A stretch of 64,000 bases of DNA, from assembly GCF_030463565.1 (NCBI RefSeq), contig NC_134649.1, positions 40,263,044 through 40,327,043 on the forward strand, given 5' to 3'. Origin of the DNA: Pelecanus crispus (Eukaryota; Chordata; Aves; Pelecaniformes; Pelecanidae). The translations under genes were made by a program, and so were the position numbers. This document shows positions 59,380 through 64,000 of this stretch, one piece after another. Numbering within the stretch: the first letter of the stretch is position 1; the number at the start of each line of letters is the position of its first letter. The notes below the pieces were generated by a model. The model was not told the DNA's origin. It saw only the letters and a list, made by a program, of their open reading frames with translations, and made no database searches.

Positions 59380-60280
59380 GAGGTGGCAGAAGCCCCTGTG
59401 CCGTCAGGCGCCGGAGCTGACGCCCCTTGGAGCTGGGCGAGCAGAGCGGGGCCCGGTACCGGGTGCCAATGGGGGGGGGTCTCGCCGCCGGCCGCGAGCG
59501 TGGAGGGGGGCGGCCGGCCCCTGCTAGGACCCTGCGGGGCGGGGCGGGGCGGGGGAGGCGTGGCCTCCGCGTGGAGGCCGGCTGCTATTGGAGGAGCGCG
59601 GCGGGGGCGGGGCCGTGGCTCCGCGGCTCGGTGCGGGCAGCGCTCCTCGGCGACGGCGCGGAGCGGAGCGGCCGCAGGTGAGGGGCGGCGGCGGGCGGTG
59701 GGCCGCGGCGGGGACGGTGGCGGGGAGCACGGGCTGCCGCCGCCTCCGCGCCTTGGCCTGGGGCGGGGGGAGCGGGGAGGGGGCGGCGGCGCGTTGCCGG
59801 GGGTCAGCGGCCGGCGGCAGGTGCCACCCGGGGGCCGCGCTTTGTCTGCGCGTAGGGGGATGGGCGCGGCCCCTCAGGAGCGGCGGGGCCGGGCCGCGGC
59901 CCGGCGGGGCCTCCCGGGCGGGCTCCGGTGGGCAGGGGAACCCCCCCCTCCCTTCCCCGAGCGGCACCGGGGAGGGCAGCGGGGGGTGGCGAGCCCCTCC
60001 GGCGCCGGGCAGGCCGGCGGCTGGGCGGCGAGGGCGAGCGGCGGTGAAGCAGGGTTGCGGCTGGGAGGGGAGGAGCGGGTTAGTGGGAGCGGGTGCGACC
60101 TTGGCGGTGCTTGGAAGAGGAGTGGCGGGGGGGTGGCACCGGGCTGGTGGCGGGGTGAGGACCGGGCAGCCCTTCCAGCACGGCCTGCGGCCGTGCTGGA
60201 AGGGCTGCCCGGTCCTCACCCCGCGCCTGGAAGTGCATCGGTGGCACTGGGAAAGCTCCTGGAAGTCGCAGCACTAGGCA
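59380..60280 (+). promoter_or_regulatory. CpG-island promoter with candidate untranslated first exon
   Basis: This is a dense CpG island with tandem GGGGC/Sp1-type boxes near 59535-59553 and an inverted CCAAT box (CTATTGGAG, near 59584). A splice donor GCCGCAG|GTGAGGGG follows 59677, so a + strand first exon probably runs from about 59.6 kb to 59677. It has no convincing coding start, so it is likely untranslated. In human, PLXNB1 lies directly downstream of CCDC51 in the same direction and has untranslated 5' exons, so this may be the PLXNB1 promoter. No plexin-coding exon is present in the window to confirm it. Long frames across the island (59383-60291 +, 60219-59524 -) are GC artefacts. 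Confidence 0.6.
60150..60224. repeat. Perfect inverted repeat, 36-bp arms, 3-nt spacer
   Basis: The left arm 60150-60185 and right arm 60189-60224 are exact reverse complements (36 of 36 bases), separated only by TGC. The arms contain GGTGAGGACCGGGCAGCCCT and its complement. It lies 470 bp downstream of the candidate exon 1 donor, at the edge of the CpG island. Confidence 0.97.
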
Positions 60281-63200
60281 CGTTGGGCTAAACGGCTGGG
60301 GGAAATGAAAAAAAAAAAAAAGGCATAAAAACCCGACACATGAGTTCTCAGTGATGCGCAAACAGGGGATTGCGACAGAGTTTTCACCTGTGTTGCACGG
60401 TTGTGGGGCCGGTGCTGGAGTAGGGTGTTCGGGTTTGGTGTGGGTGCTGTTGTCAAAGGATGCTGAGAACTTTCTCATGCGGGGAAGAGCCAGAAGTTGC
60501 TCAGGGGCTGTCTTAGTTGAGGAGCTCAGGATAACTTTTTCCATCAGCAAAAGGATTGGTGGGTGTCTTCAGCGAGTAGCCCTGTACCAGGGCTTAGAGG
60601 GCTGGTAGTGAGTGGTGCGGCAGCAAATAACAACTGAAGCTAGGCAGTGTTTAAAAAAAACAGCGTTACAACTCAGTATCATCGTATTCCTGAAACTTCA
60701 GCCTCAGAAGTAGCAGTAACTGCCTTCTACAGAAAGCAAAGTTGCTTAATAGTTAAATCTGTTTTGCTAACTTACCAATGCATTTAAATTATTAACTTGA
60801 GGGAGGCTAACTTGTCTGCCTTCTTCAATCTATTCAGCGCCTTTTCCAGCAACAGCAACAAAAAAATGTTAGAAGGTGGCTTTCTGATAAATACGATACC
60901 TTTAACTTCTGGAAGGCCATGTGTTCACCTTTTTCCCCTCGGCATTGATTTTACTGTCTGTACTGAAACAGAGTGGTTAAGTCCTGTTGTTCTGGAGATT
61001 TCATTTTCCACCTCGAATGTGTTCCTTTTGAACAGTTTGCAGCAAGTGTTTGGGCCCCCTAAGCAGGTGTGTTTTCTGTTACATCAGTGCAATTTGAGAT
61101 CTTTCTTTTCTCAAATCTAAACTTTCTATGACTGCTGCTTTATCTCAGGGAAGCAGTCTGGAACAGGAGTAGTCCTGAGAGAATATCTGGGCTGCTGCAG
61201 TAGTTACAAAGGAAGGGGGGCTACAATCCTGAGTGTTGTAAAACAGCAGGGTTAGTATTTTACTAAACAAGGGCCTTATACTGTGTAAGGTGGAGTGCTG
61301 ACTAAGGTCTGCTCATTTCTGGTCTCACTTTGACCAGAGGTCGCAGGAGTCCTGTGTTATGCATTGCGCATAAAATGCAGAAACCGATGAGCGTTACGTT
61401 AGTGATATATCTGTGTGTGTGTGATGTTGGGAGCGAAGCCGGCGATGGAGGCATTTGCCCTGATTCAGGAGGAAGCTGATGCACTGAGCTGTTGTGCTAC
61501 GTGGTTTTGCATTCTAATGGGGAAATCGGTGTTTCCCCTTGGCTGTTACAAACCAGGCACGGAATTGCATAGGTTTTAACATAGAATCATAGAATTGTTT
61601 AGGTTGGAAAAGACCTTTAAGTTCAAGTCCAACTGTTAACCTAGCACTGCCGAGTCCACCACTAAACCATATCCCTAAGTGCCATGTCTACACGCCTTTT
61701 AAACACCTCCAGGGATGGTCACTTTGAGAGGCTGGGAATGTCTAGCAGAATCCCAGGAGAAGAAAGCAAGCAGGTTATGGATGGAGAAGAATCTGGCAGG
61801 GAAGGTGACTTGTCGGTAATCTGGTGCTGAGCAGACTATTTCCATGCTCATCCACACCTGTGTGTAGCAGAGCTGGAATCTGCAAGCCAGGGACTTGCCC
61901 TGAATTGAGATTTGGCTAGAAAGCATTTAACATAGCGTGGTCATATATGGAATTTTCTCTTTAAATTTCTTCCAACATGTGAAAAGAGTTAGGTTAGTAA
62001 TACGATTAACAATATTTAATAAGATTAAAATTACCAGCATAATTCTCTTGAGAAAGGTGGGTGCAGACTGTCCTCAGTTGACGCTCTTAAACTCTGCTTT
62101 CTCCCACGTAAGTGCTGTAAAGAGTTTGGGCTCCTAGGCTCTGCTTGCTTTTCAGAAAAGAAGAATTCTGTCCTCATGTGCTGGCAGCTCAGGTATTGCC
62201 TTACCTTTCATGTCCACAAACAGCATCATATTCCCAGTGGGGCCACGGGATGTTCCCATATAAGGGCAGAGGGAATAGCTGACAGAGGGTTGTAAGGAGC
62301 ACACAGAGCCATTCCCTTCGCTTCAGTGCCAGTCTTTGTGTAAAGGGCAGGGTTGTTTCTGCGAGTGTTGCTGCTGCTGGCACGCTTGGGCTTTCCTGGC
62401 AGCGTCAGCAGAGACTGCAAGGACCGAACAAGTCTGGAAAGTATCTGTTGCCGCTGAAGGTGGCCCTGTGTGCCTGGAGAGAGGCTGCCTGCCAAATAAG
62501 CGATGCCAGTTGTATGTTGGGTGTGCTCTGAAGGAAGAAGCAAGCACCCACCCAGGTTGCCTGTGCGTGGAGTGGGTGCTATCCAGCACTGTCCAATGGG
62601 AAAACAAAAGCAAGTGCGCTTGCTGTCTTCCGCTATTGCTATTTGCTTTCTTGGAGTGGTCCATTTAACCAGCAGTGTTGGGTACAAGGAGGCATGGTAT
62701 CTTTTTCAGTAGAAGAAATGCTTTAGCGTCACCTGGGGAGGGAGAACAATGGATGAGGGGAAGTTCAGAAGAAGGTGAAGCAGCTGCTTCCCACAAATGT
62801 GTGGTATTTTCTGTGGTAAAAGCTCTACTTCTGAATCGGTCAGATTCACGTTATTTCTCTTCTGCCATCTTCCTCTCCATCTCATCTCAGTCCTTCCGTT
62901 GACTCTTAAAGCACAAACTCACAAGGACTTCAGTTTCTCCTCCTCCCTGGCAGCCTCTCCATCTGTTCTTCTTTTTGTTTGTTTGTAGCTGTTGGGTTTT
63001 TTTTCCCCTGAAACTTCAAATTGGCTGTTGTAGCCAAGTTCTGAGCTGAACCCTCCCAATCTTGCATAAGGGCATCCTGGAGGAAGATGATAGGACTTTG
63101 ATTCATCCCAACTTGCAGGCTGTGCAGGGTGGTAGCAGTCAGAGGAGGCATGAGCCTGCCTGCTTTCTTGTAAGAATTAGCCCTCTAGATACGAGCTAGT

Positions 63201-64000
63201 TTCAGGAAGCAGGGGTTGGACTGGTGCCCTTTTTGCTCACCTGGATCTTCAGTGAAATGTCTTTGTGCTCCAAGTGCTGGAAAGCTGGTGCGTTCTTCTG
63301 ACTCTCCTTTGCATTCCCCATAATCTGTTAAAGCCCTGGATTTGATTTGTGTTTATTTGCGGTTCTCGTGAGTATCTGCAGGATTACTGTATCTGAAAGG
63401 ATTCATCTTCTGCTGTTCATCAAAACCACAGGAGGGCTGCTTTTGCCGTTATGGGAGTGTGCCAGCTGGTCTTTCATTGTGCTGGTATCATTTTCCTTGT
63501 GCTATTATCGGAGGTATCTTTGATGACCTGATGGTTTTGATGATGTATTTAGAGAAGATTCATATTGATCATTACTTGAGCGTTGTCTGGTTTGGTCTTG
63601 GTGCTGGAAGACAGTTCTTAGAAAATTCTTGCATGTGTTTTTCAGGGACAGGCATTTGAGATGTTAGGAGCATGTGCACGGTCTCGTGATATGATACCGT
63701 TGCTCCAGGAGGCAGAGTAGATGCTTAATTCAATCGGGAAACAGTAATCTCAGGTGTTGCACAGTCTTCACTGCAGCGCTGCGGTGAGAGCCAAAAGACT
63801 TTACCCCTCAGCACACTGAATCTAGGGACTCTCTAAAAACCGCTTGGAGGGATTTCTGTGAACTGTGTAGCTCTCTAGAACCATGTAGGATCTGCCTTTG
63901 TGCTATGGTTTGCTATAGCGATAACTGAGATGTGCCCCTGCTTAATAAACTGGCCTGGGCTGTAGTCGTTGCAGCTCAGACTTGCGAAGGTGCAAAAACA
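60281..64000 (+). other. Probable first intron of the gene starting at 59.6 kb
   Basis: No coding exon is recognised. A CR1 tail occupies 61581-61724. Frames such as 62336-62668 and its antisense 62687-62226 have no known domain. If the 59.4-kb island belongs to PLXNB1, this is its long first intron; otherwise it is intergenic. Confidence 0.4.
61581..61724 (-). mobile_element. CR1 3'-end fragment
   Basis: It starts ATAGAATCATAGAATTGTTT and runs through AGACCTTTAAGTTCAAGTCC to AACACCTCCAGGGATGGTCA. This is the complement of the last 140 bp of a CR1 element, with an intact tail and truncated body. Confidence 0.9.

Noticed and set aside
59383-60291. Open frame of 302 codons at the putative first exon
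   Set aside because: Gly/Arg/Ala-rich, overlapped by equally long frames on both strands, and it crosses the likely splice donor and the palindrome.

Overview
This window is vertebrate DNA, almost certainly from a neoavian bird. The evidence is the CR1 LINE retrotransposons (at least nine copies), an LTR fossil of a type widespread in Neoaves, three ancient MIR/L2-type relics, compact CpG-island promoters, and three protein-coding genes whose exons translate to recognisable vertebrate orthologues. There is no sign of bacterial, viral-genome or CRISPR content.

Layout. 1-13.6 kb: non-coding DNA with LTR/ERV fossils (1-335, 3029-3510), a composite CR1 tail ending beside a 26-G run (5994-6776), and simple repeats. 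13.6-32.3 kb: CCDC174 on the + strand, 11 coding exons, 665 codons predicted. Its first intron holds two antisense CR1 copies; the younger still has an open 951-codon endonuclease/reverse-transcriptase frame. Its last exon carries twelve tandem 42-bp coding repeats. 32.3-38.6 kb: intergenic, with a MIR relic and a second copy of the composite CR1 tail. 38.6-39.57 kb: a CpG island with five exact GCGCATGCGC (NRF1-type) palindromes and no recognisable gene. 40.5-45.57 kb: TMA7 on the - strand, four coding exons, 64 aa. 45.57-45.74 kb: a compact divergent promoter. 45.7-51.0 kb: CCDC51 (MITOK) on the + strand, one untranslated and three coding exons, 419 aa. 51-59.3 kb: intergenic, with an L2/MIR tail, an old CR1 relic, a G-quadruplex-like tract and a young CR1 tail. 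59.38-60.3 kb: a CpG island with a candidate untranslated first exon on the + strand (splice donor after 59677), followed by a perfect 36-bp-arm inverted repeat. By human gene order (PLXNB1 lies just downstream of CCDC51) this may be the 5' end of PLXNB1, but no coding exon is visible before the window ends.

The genes do not form one pathway. CCDC174 is a nuclear coiled-coil protein linked to RNA processing, TMA7 is a ribosome-associated small protein, and CCDC51 is a mitochondrial inner-membrane potassium-channel subunit. TMA7 and CCDC51 share a promoter region, as in mammals. CCDC174 lies next to this pair here, whereas in human it is far away on 3p.

The most unusual features are the CCDC174 coding minisatellite, which includes a Tyr-to-Cys switch between unit types, the perfect inverted repeat at 60.15-60.22 kb, the open young CR1 frame, and the orphan NRF1-site island.
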